DNA of 64,000 nucleotides from JBFHNV01 sp041593595 (GTDB lineage: Bacteria > Pseudomonadota > Gammaproteobacteria > HK1). The notes below the pieces were generated by a model that saw nothing but the letters and a program-made list of their open reading frames with translations, did no database searches and was not told where the DNA came from. A program made the position numbers and the translations under genes. The DNA lies in the NCBI GenBank assembly GCA_041593595.1, contig JBFHNV010000004.1:1-64000 (forward strand), written 5' to 3'. Shown here in pieces: positions 33,609 through 41,831 of this stretch. Within the stretch, counting starts at the first letter, position 1. The number at the start of each line of letters is the position of its first letter.

Positions 33609-34652
33609 TCAGGAATGGCCCGACGCGCGCTGGAAGTCGGCCCGTTTCAGACCGTGTTTCTTGATGAGCTTCCCGAGGGCGCTGCGCTCCTTGCCGGCGA
33701 TGCGGGCCGCATGACTCACGTTGCCGTTCGTCGTGCGCAGCAGTGTGGTGAGGTAGGACCGCTCGAACTGGGCGATGGCGCGTGCCCGGGCCGCGTTGAA
33801 GTCACCGGTCGCGGCAACGGTGCGGGGCGCCGACCGCGTGCACTGGCGGTACACCGCGCCCGGGTCGTCGATGCGAACGACCGGCTCGTCGGAGATGAGG
33901 ATCTGGCGGTGGATGAGGTTCTGCAGCTCGCGCACGTTCCCCGGCCAGTCGTGGGACAGGAACGCCGCGACCGTGTCCTCGTGCAGCGTGCGCAGTGCCT
34001 GACCGTACTCCTGGGCGTAGCGGCGCAGGAAGCACCTCGCCAGCAGGATCACGTCGTAGCCGCGCCGTCGCAACGGAGGGAGCTCGAGGCTGACGAGATT
34101 CAGGCGGAACATCAGATCCTGCCTGAACGTGCCCCTCTCCACCTGCTCCTGGAGGCCGCAGTTGCTCGCGGAGATGATGCGCACGTCCGCGTGACGGTTG
34201 CGCCCACCCACCGGCCGGTACTCGCGGTCCTCCAGGAAGCGCAGCAGCACGACCTGGGCCTTGGGGCTCAGGGCATCCACCTCGTCGAGCAGCAGGGTTC
34301 CGCCGCGTGCCTGGGACACGAGGCCCGCGCGTGCTTCCTTCGCGTCGGTGAAGGCGCCTCGCTCCGCTCCGAACAGCTCGCTCTCGATGAGGCCTTCGGC
34401 GATGGCGCCGCAGTTCACCGCCAGGAACGGCTCGTCGCGGCGTGCGCTGGAGTAGTGGATGGCCCGGGCCGCGAGCTCCTTGCCCGTGCCGGTCTCGCCT
34501 TGCAGGAACACCGTGGCGTCGCAAACCGCTAGCTTCCTGATCAGCGACAGCGCATGCCGGAACGCGGCCGACTCGCCGACCAGCCTGGACAGGTGGCGCG
34601 TACCGGTCACAACGTCCTGATCCTGCCGGGATTGCCGGTCCGGAGAGTCCAT
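33609..34652 (-). CDS. Sigma-54-dependent activator without sensor domain
   Basis: 347 residues from ATG 34652 (MDSPDRQSRQ); a GTG at 34685 would add 11. It is an AAA+ activator of sigma-54 RNA polymerase: Walker A GETGTGKE at 52-59, the sigma-contact loop GAFTDA at 99-104 (most members have GAFTGA), Walker B GTLLLDEVD, sensor ISASNCGL, and WPGNVRELQNLIHR. The C-terminus is a Fis-type helix-turn-helix (TTNGNVSHAARIAGKERSAL). There is no receiver, GAF or PAS domain, as in PspF and HrpR/S. It lies directly upstream of the sigma-54 promoter of the eCIS operon in the same direction, so control of that operon is the natural reading. How its own activity is gated is not visible. Confidence 0.9.
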   Translation of the reverse strand: MDSPDRQSRQDQDVVTGTRHLSRLVGESAAFRHALSLIRKLAVCDATVFLQGETGTGKELAARAIHYSSARRDEPFLAVNCGAIAEGLIESELFGAERGAFTDAKEARAGLVSQARGGTLLLDEVDALSPKAQVVLLRFLEDREYRPVGGRNRHADVRIISASNCGLQEQVERGTFRQDLMFRLNLVSLELPPLRRRGYDVILLARCFLRRYAQEYGQALRTLHEDTVAAFLSHDWPGNVRELQNLIHRQILISDEPVVRIDDPGAVYRQCTRSAPRTVAATGDFNAARARAIAQFERSYLTTLLRTTNGNVSHAARIAGKERSALGKLIKKHGLKRADFQRASGHS

Positions 34653-34977
34653 GCTGCACACGTGGCCTGCGCCTCGGGTGGTCACAGAACCGAATTCGAT
34701 TCTTGATCGGGCTCGTGCGAGGGCGCAACAGAGCGGGCGCTCGCCAGGGACCGGCGCCGCCCCTGTCCGCGCACGATCTGATCCGGATCAACATTGCGGG
34801 TCGAAAGGGGCGGGGTCAGGCAACGCGTGGCGCATGCGCGGTGCCTGCGGCGCGCAGACCCGCGGGCGACGCTCGGCAACGCAAGTCGGGGCGACGTGCG
34901 CATGCCGCCGCTGTGATACCGTAGTCGCGGATCGAAGGTGTCTCGATCCCCTGCGTCGTCGCGTCGGAGCGGGTCTG
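34653..34977. promoter_or_regulatory. Divergent control region with 12-bp palindrome
   Basis: 325 bp separate the sigma-54 activator (minus) from the DUF4157 protein (plus). It contains the perfect palindrome TGATCCGGATCA at 34779-34790, a candidate operator. A GG-N9-GC pair overlaps it (about 34784-34797) and is one base too short for a sigma-54 promoter. An AT-rich patch near 34687-34708 probably supplies the activator's promoter. Frames crossing the region are not convincing. Confidence 0.4.
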
Positions 34978-37287
34978 ATGCAGCACACGTCCATGTCGAG
35001 GCAGGCGCCCGACCGCACCGTCCACTCGCCGTCGGAGCCGACGCGACCGCCGGCCGCGCGAGCTCGCCCGGGCGGGAAGGCGAACGGCGTGATCCCACGA
35101 GCGGTGACGGGCGCGGATGTGGCGGGCGGCCGTCACCCCGCGGCGTCAGCATCGGTCCCCGGTGTCCTCGATCACGTTCCGGCCCATCCGAGCCCCGCAC
35201 CGCGGGCAGCGGGCGCGCTGCGGCTGAGTGACGCGGGGCATCCGTGGGAGCTGCAGGCGGAGCGGGTTGCCGATGCGCTGGCCGGCTCCCATCGCCAGCG
35301 GGCGTATCCGCGGGGCATTCGCTACCCGACGCGTGGCGGCGGCGATCCGGCAGGCCTGGACCGCAGGACACGCGCGGCTCTCCTGGGCGTGCGCTCACCG
35401 CCCGCGCTGCGGGTGCTCGCCGACAGGCCGGGGCGTCCGCTGGACGGCGCCGTGCGCGATCACATGGAGCGGCACCTGGGCCACGATCTCGGTCACGTGC
35501 GCATCCACACGGACAGCACCGCGGCCGCGGCGACGCAGGCCGTGGACGCGAGCGCGTACACCCTCGGCCGTCACATCGCCTTCGCGCCGGGCCGTTACGT
35601 GCCCGCGACCGCTGCCGGGCGCCATCTCATCGCCCACGAGCTCGCTCACGTGGTCCAGTTCCGCAGCACGGCGGGTGCCGTGCCTGCGGCGGTGATGCGG
35701 CGCGGGCGCACCTGGCGGGGATTCTGGGCCAACCTGTTCCAGTCCTGGGACTACTCCAAGGAGACCCTGGACGGGTACATCGCCTACCTGGCCTCGGCGA
35801 AGCAGACCCTCGAAGACGACGACAGCGACGACATGGCGCGCCAGGTTGTCGCGGAGTGGAAGGTCGACAAGTCCCGCTACGGCCTCACGCCGGAGGTGCG
35901 AACGCTCCTCGTGCGGGAGATGCTCTCCGGCCACGTGGGCAACTCGGACCAGGAAGGCATCATCGACCTGCTGGAAGGCTCGCGGAACGCGGAGCTCGAG
36001 ATCATGTTCCGCACCGGCGCCAACCCGCTCACCTACCACGAGATCCACCAGGAGTTCGATACCTACGCGGCGCGCCTCGAGCTCTTCAACGAACGGGTGC
36101 TGAAGAAGCTCGGCACCTACAAGGCGCCGGATGCCGCGACGGCGCGGAGCCCCGGTCAGGCGCTCGCGGACGTGAAGAAGGCGTATGGCATCGTCTTCAA
36201 CGACGTGTCGCTCTCGTTCCAGCTCGCTCCCGCGGTGCTGTACGAGAGCTTCGCGGTGGATCTGGTCATCCCGGACGCGAACGCCAGCGTCGGCATCACG
36301 CTGACGCCCAAGGAGCTGTCCATCGACATCCGACCGCACCTGTTCGCCGACGTCGCCTGGCCCGTCGCCAACGCCTACGTGAAGGGTTTCGTGCTGCGGT
36401 TCGACGGGCTCAAGTCCAGGCTGGAGGTCGTGGGCTGGGACGTGGTGTCGGACACGGCGAACGAGAAGCTGCGGGCATTCGTCGCCGACCTGCTCGCCGG
36501 CACGCGCTTTGCCGACCCCAAGTACGACCCGATGAAGGATCCCCACCTCATCGGCGAGATCCTCGACCAGTCGCTCATCGGCGATCTGGAGCGCGTGAAG
36601 TACAACCTGGAGAAGCACCTGCCGGCGGGCAAGGAGAAGAAGGGCAAGACGCCCGAGTTGGCGGACGTGGTGTCGTTCCCCACGGTGGAGCTCAATCTCA
36701 CCCACCAGCCGGGAACGCGGCTCGGCGACGGCAAGTGGGGTCTGCTGGTCGAGCCCGGCACGCGCTTCAAGCTGCGGCTCAACGTGGCAGGCAGCGGCTC
36801 GGAGCTGATGAAGAAGGACGCGAGCCTGCAGGGACTGCGCATCAGCACCAGCCAGGGGATCGTCGTCGTCAGAGGCAAGCAGCCCATCGTGTCCATCGAC
36901 TCGGTGCAGATGCTGCCGGGGCTGAAGATCCGCCTCGCTGGCGTGCACTGGCTGGAGGATGCGAAGAAGATCCTCAAGGAGGAGTTTCCCGGTAAGTTCA
37001 GCAGCACCGTGTCCGACCTGGCCGAGAAGGCGGACTCGGCCATCGACGTCTTCAACTGGGTGGTGACCCTGGGCGGGCTCCGCGGGGATCCGGGCCCGGG
37101 ATCCAACGTCCTGGGCAACACGGCGGTCAGCCTCGCGGAGTGGGTCCTGAAGCTGGTGATCCGATCCACCCTGGAGGAGCATCGCGAGACCTTGCAGTCG
37201 AAGGTGGGTATCTCGTCGCAGCAGCTGAACAGGTTCTTCGGAATCGAGCGGCCGAAGGAGAAGGCCCCTGCGGCACCGCGCCCGTGA
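34978..37287 (+). CDS. DUF4157 (eCIS core domain) putative effector, 769 aa
   Basis: Large protein divergent from the eCIS operon. ATG 34978 (MQHTSMSRQAPDRT) has GGAG 8 nt upstream. An 80-residue Pro/Ala-rich leader precedes LRLSDAGHPWELQAERVADA, a variant of the usual EREADxVA motif. DUF4157 is at about 155-227 (HVRIHTDSTAAAATQAVDAS, HLIAHELAHVVQF, HELAH at 220-224). The 540 residues after it are not recognisable to me. They are mixed alpha/beta without membrane spans, with blocks such as SFQLAPAVLYESFAVDLVIP, KELSIDIRPHLFADVAWPVA and SNVLGNTAVSLAEWVLKLVI. N-terminal DUF4157 followed by a variable C-terminal part is the known layout of eCIS-loaded toxins. No catalytic motif of a known toxin was seen apart from the HExxH. 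Confidence 0.85.
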   Translation: MQHTSMSRQAPDRTVHSPSEPTRPPAARARPGGKANGVIPRAVTGADVAGGRHPAASASVPGVLDHVPAHPSPAPRAAGALRLSDAGHPWELQAERVADALAGSHRQRAYPRGIRYPTRGGGDPAGLDRRTRAALLGVRSPPALRVLADRPGRPLDGAVRDHMERHLGHDLGHVRIHTDSTAAAATQAVDASAYTLGRHIAFAPGRYVPATAAGRHLIAHELAHVVQFRSTAGAVPAAVMRRGRTWRGFWANLFQSWDYSKETLDGYIAYLASAKQTLEDDDSDDMARQVVAEWKVDKSRYGLTPEVRTLLVREMLSGHVGNSDQEGIIDLLEGSRNAELEIMFRTGANPLTYHEIHQEFDTYAARLELFNERVLKKLGTYKAPDAATARSPGQALADVKKAYGIVFNDVSLSFQLAPAVLYESFAVDLVIPDANASVGITLTPKELSIDIRPHLFADVAWPVANAYVKGFVLRFDGLKSRLEVVGWDVVSDTANEKLRAFVADLLAGTRFADPKYDPMKDPHLIGEILDQSLIGDLERVKYNLEKHLPAGKEKKGKTPELADVVSFPTVELNLTHQPGTRLGDGKWGLLVEPGTRFKLRLNVAGSGSELMKKDASLQGLRISTSQGIVVVRGKQPIVSIDSVQMLPGLKIRLAGVHWLEDAKKILKEEFPGKFSSTVSDLAEKADSAIDVFNWVVTLGGLRGDPGPGSNVLGNTAVSLAEWVLKLVIRSTLEEHRETLQSKVGISSQQLNRFFGIERPKEKAPAAPRP

Positions 37288-37549
37288 CACCGGCCGACCC
37301 GTTGCCACCGCCTCCGCGCCCCGAACGCCCGACTCGCCGTCTCGAGGTGCCTACGCCGCCGCGCATCTCTCGGGCCGGCGCCCCGCCAGACCCGTCGCGC
37401 TGAGCGCCCGGAGCCAATCGCCATCGAATGCCCGCGCCCACGTCTCCTGACGCCGCCGATGGCATGTGGGGGTCCGTGGTCATTGCGTGAACGCCCGCAC
37501 CGGGCGCAGCATCCTGTCCAGCGGGGCGAGCGGAAACCGAGCGCGACGT

Positions 37550-39454
37550 ATGGAACCAGCATCCGAAACCCACTCCCAGTACACGCTGCTCGGGACGCGG
37601 CGGTTCCTCCCGCTGTTCATCACCCAGTTCCTCGGCGCGTTCAATGACAACGTTTTCAGGAACGCGCTGATCATCTTCATCACCTATCACGCCGCGATCG
37701 CCACTCAGGCCGAGATCGACACGCTCATCAACACGGCGGCGGGGCTGTTCATCCTCCCGTTCTTCCTGTTCTCCGCCCTTGCCGGGCAGCTTGCGGACAA
37801 GTACGAGAAGTCCCTGCTGATTCGTCGCATCAAGATCGCCGAGATCTTCATCATGATCCTGGCGGGCGTCGGGTTCTACATCGGGCATGCGGGGTTCCTC
37901 ATCGCCGTGCTGTTCGTCATGGGCACCCAGTCCACGTTCTTCGGACCCGTGAAGTACTCCATCCTGCCGCAGCATCTGGAGGAAACAGAGCTCGTCGGTG
38001 GCAACGCGCTGATCGAGACGGGCACCTTTCTCGCGATCCTCGTTGGCACCATCCTCGGCGGCCTCCTCGCGGACCTGGGCGCCATCGGACGCGGCTGGGT
38101 GACCGCCGTGCTGCTCGTCGTGGCCGTCACCGGCTGGCTCGCGAGCCGCAGCATCCCCGCGGCCGAAGCACCCGTTCCGGAGCTGAAGCTGAGCCTCAAT
38201 CCCTTTGTCGAGACGGCCCGCGTGCTGCGCTACACCTACGAGAACCGGGTGGTGTTCCATTCCATCCTCGGCATTTCCTGGTTCTGGTTCTTCGGTTCGC
38301 TGTTCCTCACCCAAATCCCCAGCTACACCAAGTCCGTGGTGGGCGGCGACGCCCAGGTGGTGACGCTGCTGCTGGCCATGTTCTCCGTCGGCATCGGCGC
38401 GGGCTCGCTGCTCTGTGAGCGCATGTCGGGACGCAAGGTGGAGATCGGGCTGGTGCCCTTCGGTGCGATCGGCCTGACGCTGTTCGCCTTCGACCTCGCG
38501 CTCGCGTCACCGGAACGCCCGGCGGCGGCGACGCTGGGGGTCGGCGCGTTTCTCGACCAGCCCGGCAGCATGAGGATCCTGGCCGACCTCAGCTTGATGG
38601 CGCTCTTCGGCGGCTTCTACAGCGTGCCGCTCTACGCCCTGATCCAGCAGCGCACGCGGGCGGAGAACCGGGCGCGGGTGATCGCCGGCAACAACATCCT
38701 CAACGCCCTGTTCATGGTCGTGTCCGCGCTGTTCGCCATCGCCATGCTGAACGCGGGCGTGACCATCCCAAACCTCTTCCTGGCCGTCGCGCTCCTGAAC
38801 GTCGCCGTGGCGGTGTACATCTTCAAGCTGGTGCCCGAGTTCCTGATGCGGTTCATCGTCTGGATGCTGGTGCATTCCGTGTACCGGCTGAAGCTGAAGA
38901 ACCTCGACGCGATACCGGAGACCGGCCCCGCGGTGCTCGCCTGCAATCACGTGAGCTTCGTCGACGCGCTGATCATCATGGCGGCCTGCCGGCGGCCGAT
39001 ACGGTTCATCATGGATCACCGCATCTTCGGCATCCCCGTTCTGAGCTTCGTGTTTCGCACCGGCGGGGCGATCCCCGTGGCGTCGAAGAGGGAGGATCCG
39101 GCGCTGCTCGAAGCGGCCTTCGATGAAGTCGCCCGGGCGCTCGAGCGCGGCGATCTGATCGGGATCTTTCCCGAAGGGGCGATCACCCTCGACGGCGAGC
39201 TGGGGCCGTTCCGGCCCGGGGTCGAGCGCATCGTCCGACGCACGCCGGTGCCGGTGGTTCCGATGGCGCTGCGTGGCCTCTATGGCAGCTTCTTCAGCCG
39301 CAAGGGTGGCCCCGCCATGTCGAAGCCGGCGCGCCTGCTGTCGCGATTCTGGTCGCAGGTGGAGCTGGTCGCGGACCCGCCCGTGGCACCCGGGCACCTG
39401 CGCGCCGAGGACCTGCGACAGACGGTGCTACGGCTGCGGGGGGATCGCAAGTAG
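37550..39454 (+). CDS. LplT-like MFS transporter fused to 1-acylglycerophosphate acyltransferase
   Basis: 634 residues from ATG 37550 (MEPASETHSQYTL); an in-frame upstream start adds 28 unlikely residues. Residues about 1-420 are a 12-helix MFS transporter of the lysophospholipid (LplT) type, with the signature FITQFLGAFNDNVFRNALII. The C-terminal 200 residues are a PlsC-type acyltransferase, with the HX4D motif in NHVSFVDALIIMA, then FRTGGAIPVASK and GIFPEGAITLDGELGPFRPG. This arrangement flips lysophospholipids inward and re-acylates them. The acyl-ACP synthetase module present in Aas fusions is missing. Its closeness to the eCIS locus is probably accidental. Confidence 0.92.
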   Translation: MEPASETHSQYTLLGTRRFLPLFITQFLGAFNDNVFRNALIIFITYHAAIATQAEIDTLINTAAGLFILPFFLFSALAGQLADKYEKSLLIRRIKIAEIFIMILAGVGFYIGHAGFLIAVLFVMGTQSTFFGPVKYSILPQHLEETELVGGNALIETGTFLAILVGTILGGLLADLGAIGRGWVTAVLLVVAVTGWLASRSIPAAEAPVPELKLSLNPFVETARVLRYTYENRVVFHSILGISWFWFFGSLFLTQIPSYTKSVVGGDAQVVTLLLAMFSVGIGAGSLLCERMSGRKVEIGLVPFGAIGLTLFAFDLALASPERPAAATLGVGAFLDQPGSMRILADLSLMALFGGFYSVPLYALIQQRTRAENRARVIAGNNILNALFMVVSALFAIAMLNAGVTIPNLFLAVALLNVAVAVYIFKLVPEFLMRFIVWMLVHSVYRLKLKNLDAIPETGPAVLACNHVSFVDALIIMAACRRPIRFIMDHRIFGIPVLSFVFRTGGAIPVASKREDPALLEAAFDEVARALERGDLIGIFPEGAITLDGELGPFRPGVERIVRRTPVPVVPMALRGLYGSFFSRKGGPAMSKPARLLSRFWSQVELVADPPVAPGHLRAEDLRQTVLRLRGDRK

Positions 39455-39768
39455 CGGACAGTCGCTGGGATCGCCGGCCATCAGCGCTGGCGCCGGAGCG
39501 CTCCCGGTTCGAGGTGACCGCATGTCCCGGGCCGGCCACGGGATACGGCGTCTCCAGGATCGCCTCGCGACCGTCGTTGCGCCGCAGCAGGCAAATTTTC
39601 GTTCGACCTGGATCGACGGCGTGCGTTAAATTCCTAGAGCCACTTCCGATCCCATGCGCGGGGCGCCCGGCCCCGGCGGCGCGCCGTGCAAGCGCGCTCG
39701 TGAACGTGCACGGGAGGGGACCGCTGGCACGACCCAGAACAACGACGCGACAAGAGGAGTATGGGGAC
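39455..39768. other. Intergenic region with possible promoter
   Basis: 314 bp between the transporter-acyltransferase gene and the cyclase gene. The AT-rich patch at about 39597-39632 contains GTTAAATTCC and may include the -10 element for the cyclase gene. No clear terminator or RNA gene is visible. Open frames crossing it are extensions without ribosome sites. Confidence 0.35.
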
Positions 39769-40848
39769 ATGAGAACTGCAGGAACCCGTCATACGACCGG
39801 GCGGCTGGCCGCGCTGGCCCTCGCGGCATGCGTGAGTGCGCCAGCCGTCGCCGGCAACAATCCGGTGGACGAGAAGTGGTGGCCGAGCGAGTTCGGCGCC
39901 GACGACCAGGCCGGCGCCACCAACTACATCACGCCGCAGAAGCGAATGGCCGCGGCCGGGCTCGTGAAGACCGGCCAGGTCGCGACCCTGGGCATGCCTT
40001 ATCACCTGCGCACCCCGGTGTTTCCCGGGCGGCTGTACTCCATCACGATCCCCGGAGGCGGCAATCCCACCCACGATCTGGCATGGAGCGGTGAAGGCTA
40101 CCGGCAGACCTTCATGGACGAGCTGGTCACGGCCCAGATCGGCCAGGTCGGAACGCAGTTCGACTCGCTGGCCCATCCGATGATCCAGATCCGGGGCAAG
40201 GAGGGCTGGAAGGACGGTGACTACTTCTACAACGGTAACCGGCTGCAGGACATCGGCGGTCCCTACGGCATGAAGCGGCTGGGCACGGAGAACGTCGGAT
40301 CGTTCTTCACCCGCGGCATCATCATCGACATGGTGAAGCTCAAGGGCGGCCCGCTGCCCATCGGCTATCCCATCACCATGGAGGACTACCGCGCGGCCCT
40401 GAAGATGGCCGGCATCGAGGACGCGCAGCAGGGGGACGTGGTGCTGTTCCGCATGGGATGGAACGACCTGTGGCGCAACAACCTGGAGAAGTCACAGGAC
40501 CAGGCACTGGCGGACAACGCCCGGTTCAACTCCGGCGGCCCGGGCGTCTCGCCCGAGGTCTGCGATCATCTCGCGAGCCGCAAGATCGCCATGCTGGGGG
40601 CGGACAACTGGGGCATCGAGCCCTACGACTTCACCGGGGAGGGCAAGTGGCCGACCCCGTTCGCCGAGGTGAAGGACTGGGCCTACTGCCACATGAACCT
40701 GTCGGTGCGTCGCGGCATCTACCTGTTCGAGAACCTGGATCTCAAGGATCTCGGCGAGCGCGGCCCCGGGGAGTTCCTGTTCTCCTGGGCGCCGCTGAAG
40801 CTCGTCGGCGCGACCGGGTCGCCGGGCAACCCCATCGCGGCCTGGTGA
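39769..40848 (+). CDS. Secreted cyclase-family (kynurenine formamidase-like) protein
   Basis: 359 residues. ATG 39769 follows AGAGGAGT with a good spacer; the longer frame above has no ribosome site. A Sec signal is visible (LAALALAACVSAPAVAGNNP). The rest belongs to the large metal-dependent cyclase/hydrolase family (PF04199): FGADDQAGATNYITPQKRMA, then the metal-site motif GTQFDSLAH, DVVLFRMGWNDLWRNN and GADNWGIEPYDF. The motif has Gln where many members have His (HGTHxDxPxH); this GTQxDxxxH version is common in the long branch. Substrate is unknown; exported members have been linked to amide or lactone hydrolysis. Confidence 0.88.
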   Translation: MRTAGTRHTTGRLAALALAACVSAPAVAGNNPVDEKWWPSEFGADDQAGATNYITPQKRMAAAGLVKTGQVATLGMPYHLRTPVFPGRLYSITIPGGGNPTHDLAWSGEGYRQTFMDELVTAQIGQVGTQFDSLAHPMIQIRGKEGWKDGDYFYNGNRLQDIGGPYGMKRLGTENVGSFFTRGIIIDMVKLKGGPLPIGYPITMEDYRAALKMAGIEDAQQGDVVLFRMGWNDLWRNNLEKSQDQALADNARFNSGGPGVSPEVCDHLASRKIAMLGADNWGIEPYDFTGEGKWPTPFAEVKDWAYCHMNLSVRRGIYLFENLDLKDLGERGPGEFLFSWAPLKLVGATGSPGNPIAAW

Positions 40849-41054
40849 GGACGGCGGTCGGGGCGGACACGGCTTTTCCCCGGTCCGCCTCGACCACTTC
40901 AAGCGCTCGCGCCTCGGGGGCGCTTGCGACACCGTGCCCTGATCGCCAGGGCGCATACGCGTGCGGTTAATGCACTTGCTCGTCCGAAGCGTACGGCGCG
41001 GCGACCGGCGCCGGCGATAGAATGCGTCCGACACCGATCCTGAGGTGAACGGAG

Positions 41055-41687
41055 ATGGCCGAGATCGAGTACTTCTATGCGGCGCACTCGGCCTATGCGT
41101 ACCTGGGCTCGGCGCGCTTCATGGCCATCGCCGCGGCGGCGGGACGCCGCATCGTGCACAAGCCGGTGGATCTCGACCGGGCGCTGGAGGCGGCGGGCAG
41201 CATCGGGTTCCGCGAGCGCCCGCTCGGGCACCGGAACTACCACTTCAACCGCGAGATCGAGCGCTGGGCCGAGTACCGGGGCGTGCGCACCATCGGCCGG
41301 CGGCCGACGCACCACCACCATTCACCGGATCTCGCGAACTGCGTGCTGGTCGCGGCCATGGACGAGGGGCACCCGGTCGATGGGCTCGCACACCGGTTCC
41401 TCGAGGCCCACTGGGGCGAGGATGCGGATCTCGCGGATCCGGCCACGCTGGTGCGGCTGGCCGGCGAGGTGGATCTGGACGGGGACGCGCTGCTCGTGCA
41501 CGCCGGCACGCAGCGCGTGCGGGATCGCTACGACGCGATCACGCGCGAGGCCATCGATCGGCACGTGTTCGGATCGCCCACCTACTTCGTGGACGGCGAC
41601 ATGTTCTACGGCCAGGATCGCCTGGAGCTCGTCGAGCGCGCGCTGGAGCGACCGTTCGCGAACACCTGGCCGCCGATCGCGTCGTAG
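41055..41687 (+). CDS. 2-hydroxychromene-2-carboxylate isomerase/GST-kappa-like protein
   Basis: 210-residue DsbA-like thioredoxin-fold protein from ATG 41055, behind CGGAG. The family signs are the opening IEYFYAAHSAYAYLGSARFM, HKPVDLDRALEAAGSIGFRE, a helical insert (ANCVLVAAMDEGHPVDGLAH) and VFGSPTYFVDGDMFYGQDRL with the cis-Pro loop. The usual Ser-Pro-Tyr active-site start is Ser-Ala-Tyr here. Such enzymes isomerise hydroxychromene carboxylates or act as glutathione-dependent isomerases in aromatic degradation. No aromatic pathway genes are adjacent, so the substrate is open. Confidence 0.85.
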   Translation: MAEIEYFYAAHSAYAYLGSARFMAIAAAAGRRIVHKPVDLDRALEAAGSIGFRERPLGHRNYHFNREIERWAEYRGVRTIGRRPTHHHHSPDLANCVLVAAMDEGHPVDGLAHRFLEAHWGEDADLADPATLVRLAGEVDLDGDALLVHAGTQRVRDRYDAITREAIDRHVFGSPTYFVDGDMFYGQDRLELVERALERPFANTWPPIAS

Positions 41688-41798
41688 CGGGGCGGGTGGC
41701 CGCGCCGCTCACCAGCGGTGTGAGGACCAGCCGGAGGACCTCGGCCTGGCCACGGCTCGCCGGACGTTGCGCGTGCTTCCGGGCGTCCCCCGGCCCGG

Positions 41799-41822
41799 CG
41801 CGGGCTGGGGAAACAGCCCGCG
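41799..41822. terminator. Hairpin terminator between convergent genes
   Basis: A perfect 9-bp stem, CGCGGGCTG, loop gggaaa, CAGCCCGCG, lies in the 144-bp gap between the converging isomerase and DUF6351 genes. It ends only 10 bp from the DUF6351 stop codon. No long T-run follows on either strand. Confidence 0.6.
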
Positions 41823-41831
41823 ACCGTTTCG

